From: Bacteroidota bacterium
GTDB taxonomy: Bacteria > Bacteroidota > Bacteroidia > Bacteroidales > UBA932
Length of the DNA stretch: 64,000 nt
Assembly (NCBI GenBank): GCA_029567375.1
Contig: JAKQLB010000283.1
Coordinates: 1 to 64,000 of the forward strand
Direction: 5' to 3'
Numbering within the stretch: position 1 is the stretch's first letter; every line of letters begins with the position of its first letter. The notes under the pieces were generated by a model. That model worked only from the letters and a program-made list of their open reading frames with translations, was not told the origin of the DNA and ran no database searches. Positions 34,461 through 43,467 of the stretch are shown in pieces. Position numbers and translations under genes: made by a program.

Positions 34461-35612
34461 ATGGATCCATCGGAACTTTCTCACTACAAAGCGGTCAATT
34501 CCATCGTTGAACGGGACAGCACGTTTGCAACCTACAAATATGCTCTTCTCCGAGGAGTAATTGAGATCTGTCGTGATTTTCCACCTAATATAAGGGAAGA
34601 GGAGGACAAGGTATTTCTCCCCCTCGGCCGTCTTATTGAGAAATGGCTCATCTATTACTATCCGATTTTTTCGTCAGAGAGGTTCATCCCTCAGCAAGGA
34701 GGTGAGAGGAGGGAGAGGGATCGTCAGATCTCGTTCAGGACGACGTTCCTGAAAATCACCGATTTTTACAAGGAGTTAGGGGGATATTCGCAATGGTACA
34801 GCGACTACCAACGAGGAAGGATTCCGAAGGAGATCCACCCTGAATTTATCGAACTCTGTAAAAAAATACGGACTACCATCACAACCATGCCGATGTATCA
34901 TCTTGGATACTCCCTTCACGGAAAGCCCTATTCTGTCTTTGATTATTCCCGGAAGAGGATCGCCATTTCCCGGGATGCGATACCAACCAGGGATTTTCTT
35001 TTTGATAATTTCGGGGAATTTTACTTTGTACAGAAGGAGATCTACGATGTTTTTACGTTGTTCGGGGGATATCTTACCGGAGAGACCACCATTCTCCAGA
35101 AATGGGCTCACCTTACCCACAAGATGGATGCCTCCATAAGTCCCGGTGAGATGATCTCGATCCTTTCCCGGTATCCTGTTGAAGAGAGGAATGTCCAGGC
35201 TGCAGAACAGTTCCTCTCTCTTCTTCGTGAACAGGATTATCCGATCACCTGTATCTGGTCGGGGCAACTTCTTGGTACAACAGGGTATCATATCGACCAT
35301 ATGCTTCCTTTCTCAATCTGCAAGAACAATGATCTCTGGAATCTCATGCCTACCGAGGGTCATGTCAATGAGGCGAAGAGTGACCTGTTCCCTTCCAGAG
35401 CACTCCTTGAGCGACAAAAAGAGACCATCACCAATTACTGGACACGAATGAGTGAATATGATCCTGACCTGTTCTTCCGTGAACTGAGACTATCGCTTGT
35501 TGGGAATATTCCCCTGACTGAAAAATGGCAGGAGACTGCTTTTTCATGTCTTATCAAGCGTTGTAACGACATGACGGGAATGCTGGGTTACGGGGAATGG
35601 GAGGGTCCATGA
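34461..35612 (+). CDS. HNH endonuclease
   Basis: 383 residues. The HNH signature is C-terminal: CIWSGQLLGTTGYHIDHMLP then FSICKNNDLWNLMPTEGHVN and EAKSDLFP, giving the His-Asp-His metal site and the central Asn. The N-terminal 250 residues are helical and family-specific, with RGVIEICRDFPPN and FRTTFLKITDFYKELGGYS. Such proteins act as restriction or repair nucleases. The stop overlaps the start of the HIT gene (ATGA at 35609-35612), so the two are translationally coupled and probably cooperate. Confidence 0.87.
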   Translation: MDPSELSHYKAVNSIVERDSTFATYKYALLRGVIEICRDFPPNIREEEDKVFLPLGRLIEKWLIYYYPIFSSERFIPQQGGERRERDRQISFRTTFLKITDFYKELGGYSQWYSDYQRGRIPKEIHPEFIELCKKIRTTITTMPMYHLGYSLHGKPYSVFDYSRKRIAISRDAIPTRDFLFDNFGEFYFVQKEIYDVFTLFGGYLTGETTILQKWAHLTHKMDASISPGEMISILSRYPVEERNVQAAEQFLSLLREQDYPITCIWSGQLLGTTGYHIDHMLPFSICKNNDLWNLMPTEGHVNEAKSDLFPSRALLERQKETITNYWTRMSEYDPDLFFRELRLSLVGNIPLTEKWQETAFSCLIKRCNDMTGMLGYGEWEGP

Positions 35613-35977
35613 CCTGCATCTTCTGCCACATCCCGAAAGACCGGATTATCCTGTCAAATGATCGTGCGGTTGCCATTTTTGACAGGTATCCGGTGAATCC
35701 TGGTCATATGCTCATAATTCCCAAACGTCATTTTGATGACTTTTTTGATGCGTCTGATGAGGAAATTCAATCCATAACCGAACTGGTACGACTCTGCAGG
35801 GAGCTGCTTGATAAAACCTATCATCCTGATGGCTATAATATCGGAGTAAACTGTGGAAGGGTAGCAGGCCAGACGGTGATGCATATGCATGTTCATCTTA
35901 TTCCCCGATATACTGGTGATGTCGAAGATCCGAAAGGTGGCGTGAGAGGAGTGATCCCGGAGAAGAGGATCTATTGA
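35609..35977 (+). CDS. HIT-family hydrolase
   Basis: 122 residues from ATG at 35609: CIFCHIPKDRIILSNDRAVA, FDRYPVNPGHMLIIPKRHFD, GYNIGVNCGRVAGQTVMHMH and the histidine triad HMHVHLIP. HIT proteins hydrolyse nucleotide phosphoramidates or dinucleotide polyphosphates and act as transferases or de-adenylases. Its coupling to an HNH nuclease suggests a role in cleaning adenylated DNA ends or processing a signal nucleotide, which is inference. Relatives are at 59169 (intact) and 55120 (broken). Confidence 0.92.
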   Translation: MTCIFCHIPKDRIILSNDRAVAIFDRYPVNPGHMLIIPKRHFDDFFDASDEEIQSITELVRLCRELLDKTYHPDGYNIGVNCGRVAGQTVMHMHVHLIPRYTGDVEDPKGGVRGVIPEKRIY

Positions 35978-36035
35978 AAAATGAGGGAAGCAACAAAAGG
36001 ATTGTGGCCTTTTTCTAATCGACAAGGTAGAAAGA

Positions 36036-36158
36036 TCACATCACCACCATTCCTCTCACGCCGTTCCCTTCAACCAGATCAATGCCAACCAATTCCTTTA
36101 TTCCCGCAGCTTTCAAGGCTTCATACGTACAGCTCTGATTAACTCGATCTGTTAACAT
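36036..36158 (-). CDS. Possible 40-residue peptide or gene remnant
   Basis: Minus-strand frame MLTDRVNQSCTYEALKAAGI with a tail KELVGIDLVEGNGVRGMVVM. It looks coding (helix then strand) but has no binding site and lies between two convergent/divergent genes. It may be the end of a lost gene. Confidence 0.3.
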   Translation of the reverse strand: MLTDRVNQSCTYEALKAAGIKELVGIDLVEGNGVRGMVVM

Positions 36159-36208
36159 TTGTGGCAGAAAAAAACAAATTCTCATCTATTCATCTATTTC
36201 TGTTTATT

Positions 36209-36766
36209 ATGTCTATCCGAATTCCCACCGATATCTCTCTTACTGAAGATGAAGTTCCAATCTGGTTTGGACAAATGAGCTGGACTGCAAATTGGGTTCT
36301 TCTTCTCCTGGCCCTTATATTTGCTCTAACAATAATCGGAATTATCCTTTCAACCATTTTCGTTTTGATTGCTTGGATCAATGTAAAAACCTCTGAATAT
36401 TTTATTTCCAATAAAAGAATTTATTACAAATATGGCTTGGTTTCCCGAATAGCCAATGATATCCAGATGGAATGGGTAACTAATACCTCTATTAGACAAG
36501 GATTTTTTGGAAGGATTTTAGATTTTGGAGATGTCCTCATCGCAACTCCAGGAACATATACTGGAACAAGTATGTTCAGAGGAGTATCAAATCCAATGAT
36601 GGTAAAAGGGATAATCGAGAATCGTTTGGTGAATTTTAAGAAAATACAGGAGATCAATCAGTCTCTTAGGACAATACGTGATGAATTCAGAATGGGACGT
36701 CTCGATCATACACGATATAATTTTCTTATATCTGAATATAAAGAAGAATTACGGAAATATTCCTAA
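36209..36766 (+). CDS. Bacterial-PH-domain (YdbS-type) membrane protein
   Basis: About 185 residues from ATG at 36209; a GTG at 36161 would add a hydrophobic leader. A membrane hairpin (NWVLLLLALIFALTIIGIIL, STIFVLIAWINV) is followed by a PH-like beta domain: SEYFISNKRIYYKYGLVSRI, QMEWVTNTSIRQGFFGRILD, FGDVLIATPG and FRGVSNPMMVKGII. This is the bPH2 pattern. The C-terminal helix has RLDHTRYNFLISEYKEEL. Probable role in envelope or sensing; not known. Confidence 0.82.
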   Translation: MSIRIPTDISLTEDEVPIWFGQMSWTANWVLLLLALIFALTIIGIILSTIFVLIAWINVKTSEYFISNKRIYYKYGLVSRIANDIQMEWVTNTSIRQGFFGRILDFGDVLIATPGTYTGTSMFRGVSNPMMVKGIIENRLVNFKKIQEINQSLRTIRDEFRMGRLDHTRYNFLISEYKEELRKYS

Positions 36767-37207
36767 AATGTAATTCTTCAAATGATTTTCACTTTCGATT
36801 ATTTTTCATGATGGGTAATAATCATGTAAAAACGAATATTCTTCTATTTACATTAGAAACTCCAATATAACCCGATATTCAATTTTTCAGCATGATAAGC
36901 ACCCTCTTCGAGAACCCGCTGGCTTTTCCTTCCCCATTTTTTGAAATTGCCATATTATAATGATCACTCCACCTTGGCTGTTCACTTCAATAAAAAAGAG
37001 TGTTTATAAGTATATCACGATAAATTTGCGAAATAAGTTGAACTAGAATAATTTGCAAGTTCATTTTTGATTTATTTTAGGATCTCAAGACCTGGTATCA
37101 AGAATAACTCCTCGATTTTGAAGAGATATCTTTCCTGGAATACAGTATGATTTGAATTCACACGTGGTTCGCATTGGGCACTTTCCGGTGGAATCATGCC
37201 GATAGGT

Positions 37208-37396
37208 GCAGCATTCACCCAAGAACAGAATGAGGTCACAAAAACGGTGATGAGGCGATACAAACCACGAACGATAAGGGGCGGCTGGTGGCCACCACCT
37301 GGCCTTCCCTTTAGGTGCTCCACGAAGGCTGTCGTGGGGCAATCATAGATTCGACATTAAGGTAAAAAGGACGAACGGAAACCATGAGCTCCTTAC
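37208..37396. repeat. Dispersed repeat R1, copy A
   Basis: Shares blocks GATGAGGCGATACAAACCAC, GGTGGCCACCAC and GGACGAACGGAAACCATGAG with copies at 39380-39596 and 50741-50957. It includes a GGTGG/CCACC hairpin. It begins about 40 bases past the 3' end of the membrane-protein gene at 37436. Confidence 0.8.
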
Positions 37397-37435
37397 TCCG
37401 GTTTCAAGTAATTGTGAATGGTATCAGTGATTAAA

Positions 37436-38557
37436 TTACATTTTCACAAAGATTGAACGTTCTCCTCTTTGGCTGATATATGTTTGAGTATTACAATCTG
37501 AGGATATTGTCACAGTATCTATTCCCGAGGAGCTTTGACCCGTTTGCCCCATCCAATATACTTGGAATTTGTTATTTGAAGTCCAATTCCACGTTCCACG
37601 ATTATGCAATTGTCCATTAAGGAACAGTTCGATGGTATTGCTTGGCGATATTTGCAAGTATACGCCAGATACAGGGGATCCTTGATATTCTCTTTCGGTC
37701 CATTTCCCAATAATACTGCAACTTGGACTCTGTGTTACGAGGGATGTACTCGTACTTTGGGGCAACCAATTCTTCCTAACCGCAGTAACTGGATTACCAT
37801 AATTATTCGTCAAGGAGTATCTATTACAGTCTTCCGAGATAGCCACATGATCATCGAAGTAGTTAGGTTGTCCTGAACCTGGTCCGAAGTCCCAAGAGAA
37901 TTGGTATAAACCTGAATTCTCCAATTCTATCCAATTACCATGATGTCGTATACCATTAATGTCGACCATGCTACTCCCATTTTCATAAAAAACGTATTTA
38001 TCCGGGCCATCTGATCTTACCCACTGGCCCACAATATTACATCCCTGGTTGGAAGAAATCAAATCTATTTGAGTTTGGGATGGGGTGGTAGCTAAAGGTT
38101 GAACAAAGGTAGGAGCTGTAGTAGATGAAGGGCTTGAAGAACTAGTACTTGAAGTCCCCCCAAGGCTCATACCGATAAAAAAGGCAAGAAAAATGCCAAT
38201 TATTGCAAACAGAATAACCACATACAACACATTTTTTGATTTCTCTTGTTTATCCTCAACCTTTTTAGGAACATTATTTTCCAGATACTGGGGCGGTATC
38301 TCTTCTTTTTTAGATGATGAGAAATATTCCCTGACCCATCGTTCTATTGGATCAATGTAATCCTCACCATGAACTGCTTTCATACCTTTCCGAATCCCTA
38401 AATATATCGCTATTAACCAGATCCCAAGGATAATAAGCCCAAGCAAAATATCAAATGGATCTGGTGACGTCATGAATAGGCTCCACCAGAGCATAACGAA
38501 TATGACGAGCAATAGTAGCTTGCCAGCCCAGAACGTGAGATTACCGATTAATGTCAT
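37436..38557 (-). CDS. Multi-helix membrane protein with two lipocalin-like repeats
   Basis: 373 residues. Two N-terminal membrane helices (LLLLVIFVMLWWSLFM; ILLGLIILGIWLIAIYLGI) are followed by a charged loop, a third helix (VLYVVILFAIIGIFLAFFIG) and a Ser/Thr-rich linker. Two similar extracytoplasmic beta domains follow, opening NIVGQWVRSDGPDKYVF and SIIGKWTEREYQGSPVSGVY, each closing with a C-N pair (SEDCNRYSL, SSDCNTQTY). The GxW opening and regular strands resemble lipocalin-like small binding barrels found in archaeal surface proteins. Function unknown. Confidence 0.65.
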   Translation of the reverse strand: MTLIGNLTFWAGKLLLLVIFVMLWWSLFMTSPDPFDILLGLIILGIWLIAIYLGIRKGMKAVHGEDYIDPIERWVREYFSSSKKEEIPPQYLENNVPKKVEDKQEKSKNVLYVVILFAIIGIFLAFFIGMSLGGTSSTSSSSPSSTTAPTFVQPLATTPSQTQIDLISSNQGCNIVGQWVRSDGPDKYVFYENGSSMVDINGIRHHGNWIELENSGLYQFSWDFGPGSGQPNYFDDHVAISEDCNRYSLTNNYGNPVTAVRKNWLPQSTSTSLVTQSPSCSIIGKWTEREYQGSPVSGVYLQISPSNTIELFLNGQLHNRGTWNWTSNNKFQVYWMGQTGQSSSGIDTVTISSDCNTQTYISQRGERSIFVKM

Positions 38558-38828
38558 ATAACATCTCAGCCGAACTACGATAGGATTTTATTCGTATTAC
38601 CAATTTTAGCCATCTTCTCCTATCTATTTACATCATGAACTTTTCGTGAATCCCTAAATATACGATTACTTGATACTATCTCTCTTGATAAAAAAAATTA
38701 TCATTATTCCTCAGATGCAGGGGGGTTTGGCGAAGAAAGGGGATGGTGATTCTAAATCAACTCAATCGTCCATTTCTCCAGAAGAATGATTTATCCCAGG
38801 CTCGCTCATATTTTGCAAAAATACTCTC

Positions 38829-39290
38829 TTAAAGAGCCGGGTACTTTGCTTCCTTAAGGGGAATGCAAAACATGTATTTCTCAGTTTCATATTCAAAGTC
38901 AGACTCTGATTCAAAGGTCAATTCAAGACCAATAACTACGAATACGGGAATGTTTCTATTTCGGGAAAAATCCTGATATCGCTTCAGTTGTTGAGGATTT
39001 GACCATACAATCTGATCCTTTTCATTCAGGGATGTCCTGAACTTACATTCAACAGCAAATTGCTTATTGGTAGGATTATACCGCCAGATGAAATCAGGAT
39101 TGAAACTGCTTTCCACGTATCGCTGCTGGTTGGTATCAAACGAGTGGGTTTTTTCAAACAAGGTAAAATACTTCTTTGAAAACAACGACTCAACGTGATC
39201 CTCGAATTTCTTCCCCACTAATGCAGGATCGGAGGAGATTGCTTCATCAATTTTGAGAATTGCCTTACCGATATGCTTAAAGAAACTCAT
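38829..39290 (-). CDS. Small PD-(D/E)XK nuclease-like protein
   Basis: 153 residues. The N-terminal helix GKKFEDHVESLFSKKYF carries the conserved glutamate, then SSFNPDFIWRYNPTNKQFAV and VECKFRTS give the D and E-x-K of the nuclease core (residues about 63-85), followed by a helix with NPQQLKRYQDFS and the strand IPVFVVIGL. The plan is like Holliday-junction resolvases and restriction endonucleases. The target is unknown. It stands alone between R1 copies A and B. Confidence 0.75.
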   Translation of the reverse strand: MSFFKHIGKAILKIDEAISSDPALVGKKFEDHVESLFSKKYFTLFEKTHSFDTNQQRYVESSFNPDFIWRYNPTNKQFAVECKFRTSLNEKDQIVWSNPQQLKRYQDFSRNRNIPVFVVIGLELTFESESDFEYETEKYMFCIPLKEAKYPAL

Positions 39291-39379
39291 CAGTGCTTCT
39301 GTGGAATTGAATCATTAAATAATTTCAGGATGACTAAAGCCGCTCGATCAGGATTGTTGGATAATAAAATTGCACATCC

Positions 39380-39596
39380 CCTGCCTGTCCCAGCTCCTTA
39401 GGACAGCCAGCATTCATCCAAGAACAGGACTGAGGTCACATACACGGAGATGAGGCGATACAAACCACGAACAATGAGGTGGCGGCTGGTGGCCACCACT
39501 TGGCCTTCACTCTATGATGCTCCAAGACGGCTATCATGGGCGATCATCCATTCGCCATGAAGATAAAAAGGACGAACGGAAACCATGAGTTCCTTA
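39380..39596. repeat. Dispersed repeat R1, copy B (with 5' hairpin)
   Basis: Adds at its left end CTGCCTGTCCC...AGGACAGCC, a hairpin shared with copy C. The remainder matches copy A: ATGAGGCGATACAAACCACG, GGTGGCCACCAC and GACGAACGGAAACCATGAG. It is not adjacent to any gene 3' end except the island intergenic space before 39828. Confidence 0.8.
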
Positions 39597-39611
39597 TAAT
39601 GAAAATTAACA

Positions 39612-39703
39612 GGCACCCTCCGCAGGTTGACCGGGGCCCTGGTACCGCTCCGCTCCGGCGACGCCTTCACTGCGTTCGGTGGCGGCCTCCGCCCCGCGGA
39701 TTA
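39612..39703. other. GC-rich palindromic patch
   Basis: Contains GGTGACGCCTTC-like arms: CGGCGACGCCTTCACTGCG and TTCGGTGGCGGCC, in an AT-rich island just before the RHH/GHKL operon. It carries no open frame. It is probably a palindromic (REP-like) repeat leftover. Confidence 0.35.
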
Positions 39704-39827
39704 ACTCTGTATAACTTCAGACATCGGCCAATCATTTTTTGACTAACCAAGTTCAACACAAATAACCTATTCTAAATTCTACCTTTGGATCAAAAAGTTT
39801 ATTAAATAAGAAACATAACTCCTGTTT

Positions 39828-40877
39828 ATGAAAGTGTTAGTTGAAATTGATGAAGAGTTATTCATACGTATGAAGCGTGTGGCAAAAGGTTCTTTGAATA
39901 ACTTTGTACTGCTCTCTATTGAGAATCAAATTGCGATTGAAGAATCAAAGTTCTTAGAAATCCTGGATTTGTCAAAAAATGACATCAATACTCGGAAACA
40001 CCCTTCAATCGCATTAGATAAGGTCCCAATCGTGAAATCTCTCGAAGAGGAATCAACAAAGGAACATTTACTATATACGCTCAAAAAAGACCGCATATCA
40101 TTTGTCAGAAATGAAAATACCGTTCGAAATCCCGATAAACCCTTAAAAAATTATTTTATCTGGGGACAATATAACAAAATCTTCCCAATCAAATTCAGTT
40201 TAAGATACCTGGCCAAAATGCAATCAGAAATTTCAAATAATCCCATTCTGCTGACAAATTTCCAGAATGAATGTTCGACATCTGCGACAAAAATGAAACA
40301 GCAATTGCTCCTGAATGATAAAAAATATGATAGGATCTGGGGAGAGAATTTTTCAGCAGGATTTCCAGATCTAGATCCTGATAAGAAATCGCAGTTGCGG
40401 TTTATACATCATTTTATAGGCTATGCTAATTCCCAGGGAGATACCGTAGGTTCATTGGGAGATTATGGTTTTGCTATCATATTCGAAGATAAAATATATT
40501 TAACTCCTTCCGGAATTCAATTTGCAGAATTAAATAATCCAATACTGGATGGAAACCCAATGGGTGAACAACTCCTCTCTACTGAAGAACGAGAATTTCT
40601 TATCGGGTATCTGAAAAATCAAATTTCTCGAGATTGGGATGGAATAATGAAAATTATTAAATGGATATCTCAAGGCAGCAATACTCCTGATTCCCTGAAT
40701 GGAAAAATAAAAAGTCTGGATGTTGAAGGAAAATGGACCGATAAGATGGTAAATACCATGAGAACCGGTTTTCTTGGGCGCATGTATGACATGGATCTGA
40801 TTTACCGGCAGAAGAAAGGAAATAAATCTGTTTATTTTGTCACCGATGCAGGGAAAAGGGTTGGTGAGATCGCATGA
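39828..40877 (+). CDS. Unknown protein with RHH-like head, partner of the GHKL ATPase
   Basis: 349 residues. The first 45 (MKVLVEIDEELFIRMKRVAK then NNFVLLSIENQIA) look like a ribbon-helix-helix DNA-binding or dimerisation element. The middle is unfamiliar, with NYFIWGQYNKIFPIKFSLRY and WGENFSAGFPDLDPDKKSQL. The C-terminal 110 residues resemble winged-helix repeats: EREFLIGYLKNQISRDWDGI and WTDKMVNTMRTGFLGRMYDM with a final strand pair SVYFVTDAGKRV. Its stop overlaps the next start by four bases (ATGA). With that ATPase it should form one functional unit. No family name can be given. Confidence 0.7.
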   Translation: MKVLVEIDEELFIRMKRVAKGSLNNFVLLSIENQIAIEESKFLEILDLSKNDINTRKHPSIALDKVPIVKSLEEESTKEHLLYTLKKDRISFVRNENTVRNPDKPLKNYFIWGQYNKIFPIKFSLRYLAKMQSEISNNPILLTNFQNECSTSATKMKQQLLLNDKKYDRIWGENFSAGFPDLDPDKKSQLRFIHHFIGYANSQGDTVGSLGDYGFAIIFEDKIYLTPSGIQFAELNNPILDGNPMGEQLLSTEEREFLIGYLKNQISRDWDGIMKIIKWISQGSNTPDSLNGKIKSLDVEGKWTDKMVNTMRTGFLGRMYDMDLIYRQKKGNKSVYFVTDAGKRVGEIA

Positions 40878-43210
40878 ATGAAAAGGATCTCTGCCTAGGA
40901 TTAATAAGAGCAAATTCTGAGAAAGAAGTTATCGAAATTTTACGACGTGCTGGTTATTGGGATGAGCTCTCAGCCTGGAGAAATCTAGGGGATATGGAGA
41001 ATAATTTTTCAGTTGTGGGAAATCAACAGAGCAAACCCGATGCAGCGTTAGTTGAAAAATTAATCAATTCTGTTGATGCAATTTTGATGGGACAAGCTCA
41101 GATTCGTGAATTAATTCCAGAGAGTGAAAGATGTCCCCAGAGCATTGCTGAAGCAGTAGAATTATTTTTTGAGGTTCCTGACGGAAAATTAACCCGCATT
41201 TCTCCAACAAAAAGGACTGACCTATCGAAGCAGATTGCCCTTGTAGCAACGGGAACTAGGCAAAATCCATGCTATTCAATAATTGATAGAGGCGAGGGTC
41301 AAACACCCAACAAAATGCCCTCAACCTTTTTATCGATTGTTAAGGAATCGAATAAACTGAAAATTCCCTACGTTCAGGGCAAGTTCAATATGGGAGGGAC
41401 CGGAGTCCTTCAATTTGGGAGCTATAACAATCTGCAGTTAATCGTTTCAAAACGTAATCCCGATATCGCAAGGCATGAAAATGATGACTCAAAATCAAAA
41501 TGGGGTTTTACCATTGTTAGACGGGTAAATCCTACCCATGATGTCCGGAGTTCTGTTTATAAATACCTGGCTCCAGGTAATCATATTCTTTCATTCAATA
41601 CGGATAATTTGCCAATTTTGCCAGGAAAAGGACCGTTGGACGAATATACTGAGGATATGGATTATGGCTCCTTTATTAAATTGTATGAATATAAGATGCC
41701 CGGGTTGCTTACCGCGGTAACTGTCGATTTGAGTTATCGTCTTGCATTGCTATTACCCTCCTTAGCTCTTCCTATACGTCTGTATGAAAGACGAAGTCCT
41801 CCATATGCACCCCATTCGCCCGAGGCCACATTGTCAGGATTAATGGTTCGGTTGGATGAAGATAGGTCAGGCAATATTGAGAAGGAATTTCCAACATCTC
41901 ATACTTTTGTTGTCCAGGGACAGACCATGAAGGCGTCTGTATACCTTTTCAAGCCTGGAAAGGAATTGAAGTACAAAAAAGATGAAGGGATAATATTCAC
42001 TCTGAATGGCCAAACCCATGCAAGTATCGATAAGAGGTTTTTCACTCGTCAAAAGGTCGATATGGGATTTCTTAAAGACTCGATATTAGTCATTGTTGAT
42101 TGCACGAATATCGATGGCAGAGCCCGGGAGGATTTATTCATGAATAGCCGGGACAGAATGCGGTCAAAAGAACTTACTTATGATATTGAAAAAGAGTTGC
42201 AAAATATAATCCGAGAACATCCAGGCCTTAAAATATACCGGGAGCAGAGGAAAAGAGAGGCGATAGAAAATAAAATTAAAGACGATAAACCCCTGGCAGA
42301 CGTTATTGAAAAGATGTTAAAAAAATCCCCGGTTCTTTCGAGGCTTTTCAAAGAAGGATTGAGGATAACTTCTCCATTTGATTTAACCGGTGCATCCACA
42401 ACCGATGAGTATAAAGGAAAAACATTTCCTGATTATTTCCAGATAATAAAAGAATATGATGAAGCGAAACCCAAGGAGTGTCCAATTAACAGGCGCTTTA
42501 GAATACAATTCAAGACAAACGCCTCAAACGATTATTTCGACAGGGAAACTCATCCTGGAGAGTTTTCGCTCCTGATTAATCATGAAATGTATGATAATTA
42601 CTCCATTAATCTGTGGAATGGAACTGCTACTTTAAACGTATCAATTCCTGATGGCTCTAGTATCGGAGAAGTGATTGATTTTAATTGGACTGTTGATGAC
42701 CAAATTCGATATGAACCATTTGAGGGTCATTTTTTTATAAAAATAACTGCTCCTGTAACAAAGCCATCTGGGGGCGAAAATAAAAAGAAGAACGGTTCTT
42801 CAAAAGAGAACGGTAACGAGAATAAAAAACCCGCTGGCCTATCATTACCCAAAGTTGTTGAAATACGAAGAGGAGAATGGGATGAACGTCAATTCAACGA
42901 CGAAAGTGCATTGAAAATAATCGATGATGTCTACTTTGTTAATATGGATAATAAATATTTATTAACGGAATTAAAAGCAACAAAGAAAAACATTTCTTTG
43001 CTGGAAAATCGTTTTAAATTTGGGCTTGTCTTTATAGGACTTGCAATCCTGAACCAACATCAGAAAGAAGAGAACACAAGTCCTCCTGGGGAAGATAATG
43101 GAAGGGAAAATGATGATATATTTCAGACTATAGAATATTCCACAAAAGCGATTGCACCTTTCCTACTTCCAATGATTGACCAGCTCGGTGATATTATGAT
43201 AGAGGAATAA
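40874..43210 (+). CDS. GHKL (Hsp90/MutL-like) ATPase of a two-gene operon
   Basis: 778 residues. The ATP-binding head carries the N box LVEKLINSVDA (60-70, with E and N), the G1 box IIDRGEGQTPNKMP (136-149) and G2 box GKFNMGGTGVLQF (169-181), the three hallmarks of the Hsp90/MutL/histidine-kinase fold. Residues about 190-480 resemble the transducer part of such ATPases. A low-complexity Lys/Asn/Gly linker around 635-655 (GENKKKNGSSKENGNENKK) joins a final 120-residue domain with LSLPKVVEIRRGEWDERQFN. No kinase dimerisation helix is present, so it is not a two-component kinase. Likely a defence ATPase; see the neighbours. Confidence 0.75.
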   Translation: MNEKDLCLGLIRANSEKEVIEILRRAGYWDELSAWRNLGDMENNFSVVGNQQSKPDAALVEKLINSVDAILMGQAQIRELIPESERCPQSIAEAVELFFEVPDGKLTRISPTKRTDLSKQIALVATGTRQNPCYSIIDRGEGQTPNKMPSTFLSIVKESNKLKIPYVQGKFNMGGTGVLQFGSYNNLQLIVSKRNPDIARHENDDSKSKWGFTIVRRVNPTHDVRSSVYKYLAPGNHILSFNTDNLPILPGKGPLDEYTEDMDYGSFIKLYEYKMPGLLTAVTVDLSYRLALLLPSLALPIRLYERRSPPYAPHSPEATLSGLMVRLDEDRSGNIEKEFPTSHTFVVQGQTMKASVYLFKPGKELKYKKDEGIIFTLNGQTHASIDKRFFTRQKVDMGFLKDSILVIVDCTNIDGRAREDLFMNSRDRMRSKELTYDIEKELQNIIREHPGLKIYREQRKREAIENKIKDDKPLADVIEKMLKKSPVLSRLFKEGLRITSPFDLTGASTTDEYKGKTFPDYFQIIKEYDEAKPKECPINRRFRIQFKTNASNDYFDRETHPGEFSLLINHEMYDNYSINLWNGTATLNVSIPDGSSIGEVIDFNWTVDDQIRYEPFEGHFFIKITAPVTKPSGGENKKKNGSSKENGNENKKPAGLSLPKVVEIRRGEWDERQFNDESALKIIDDVYFVNMDNKYLLTELKATKKNISLLENRFKFGLVFIGLAILNQHQKEENTSPPGEDNGRENDDIFQTIEYSTKAIAPFLLPMIDQLGDIMIEE

Positions 43211-43258
43211 AATTGCATCCTGATTTTATTTTTTCCATTTTGGGCTATCCCAAAAAAT

Positions 43259-43356
43259 GCCTCTTCCCTGGAGGGAGAGGAGGAGCCCGGCCGGGAGTGT
43301 GCGAGAGAGGAGGATACTTGCCTATCCTCCGGCGCGATTCAAGGGCGGGGAGTGGG
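43259..43356. repeat. GC-rich dispersed repeat R2, copy 2
   Basis: CTCTTCCCTGGAGGGAGAGG, the block GAGGAGCCCGGCC, and the hairpin GAGGATA-CTTGCC-TATCCTC correspond to copy 1 at 23661-23752. It sits between the GHKL and glycosylase genes in AT-rich DNA. Confidence 0.65.
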
Positions 43357-43363
43357 GTTTCTA

Positions 43364-43400
43364 AAACATATCTGGCAATATCTGGCAATATCTGAAAATA
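43364..43400. repeat. Short tandem repeat of ATATCTGGCA
   Basis: Three imperfect copies (ATATCTGGCA, ATATCTGGCA, ATATCTGAAA) follow repeat R2. Non-coding. Confidence 0.5.
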
Positions 43401-43467
43401 TTAAAAAATTACTTGGTAGAGAGAATATCCGCAGCATAGAAGATGTTTGACGGGTAAGAGGTTAGGT

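Noticed and set aside
36767-37435. Open frame of 83-85 codons on the minus strand
   Set aside because: It lies inside repeat R1, whose other copies do not keep it open.
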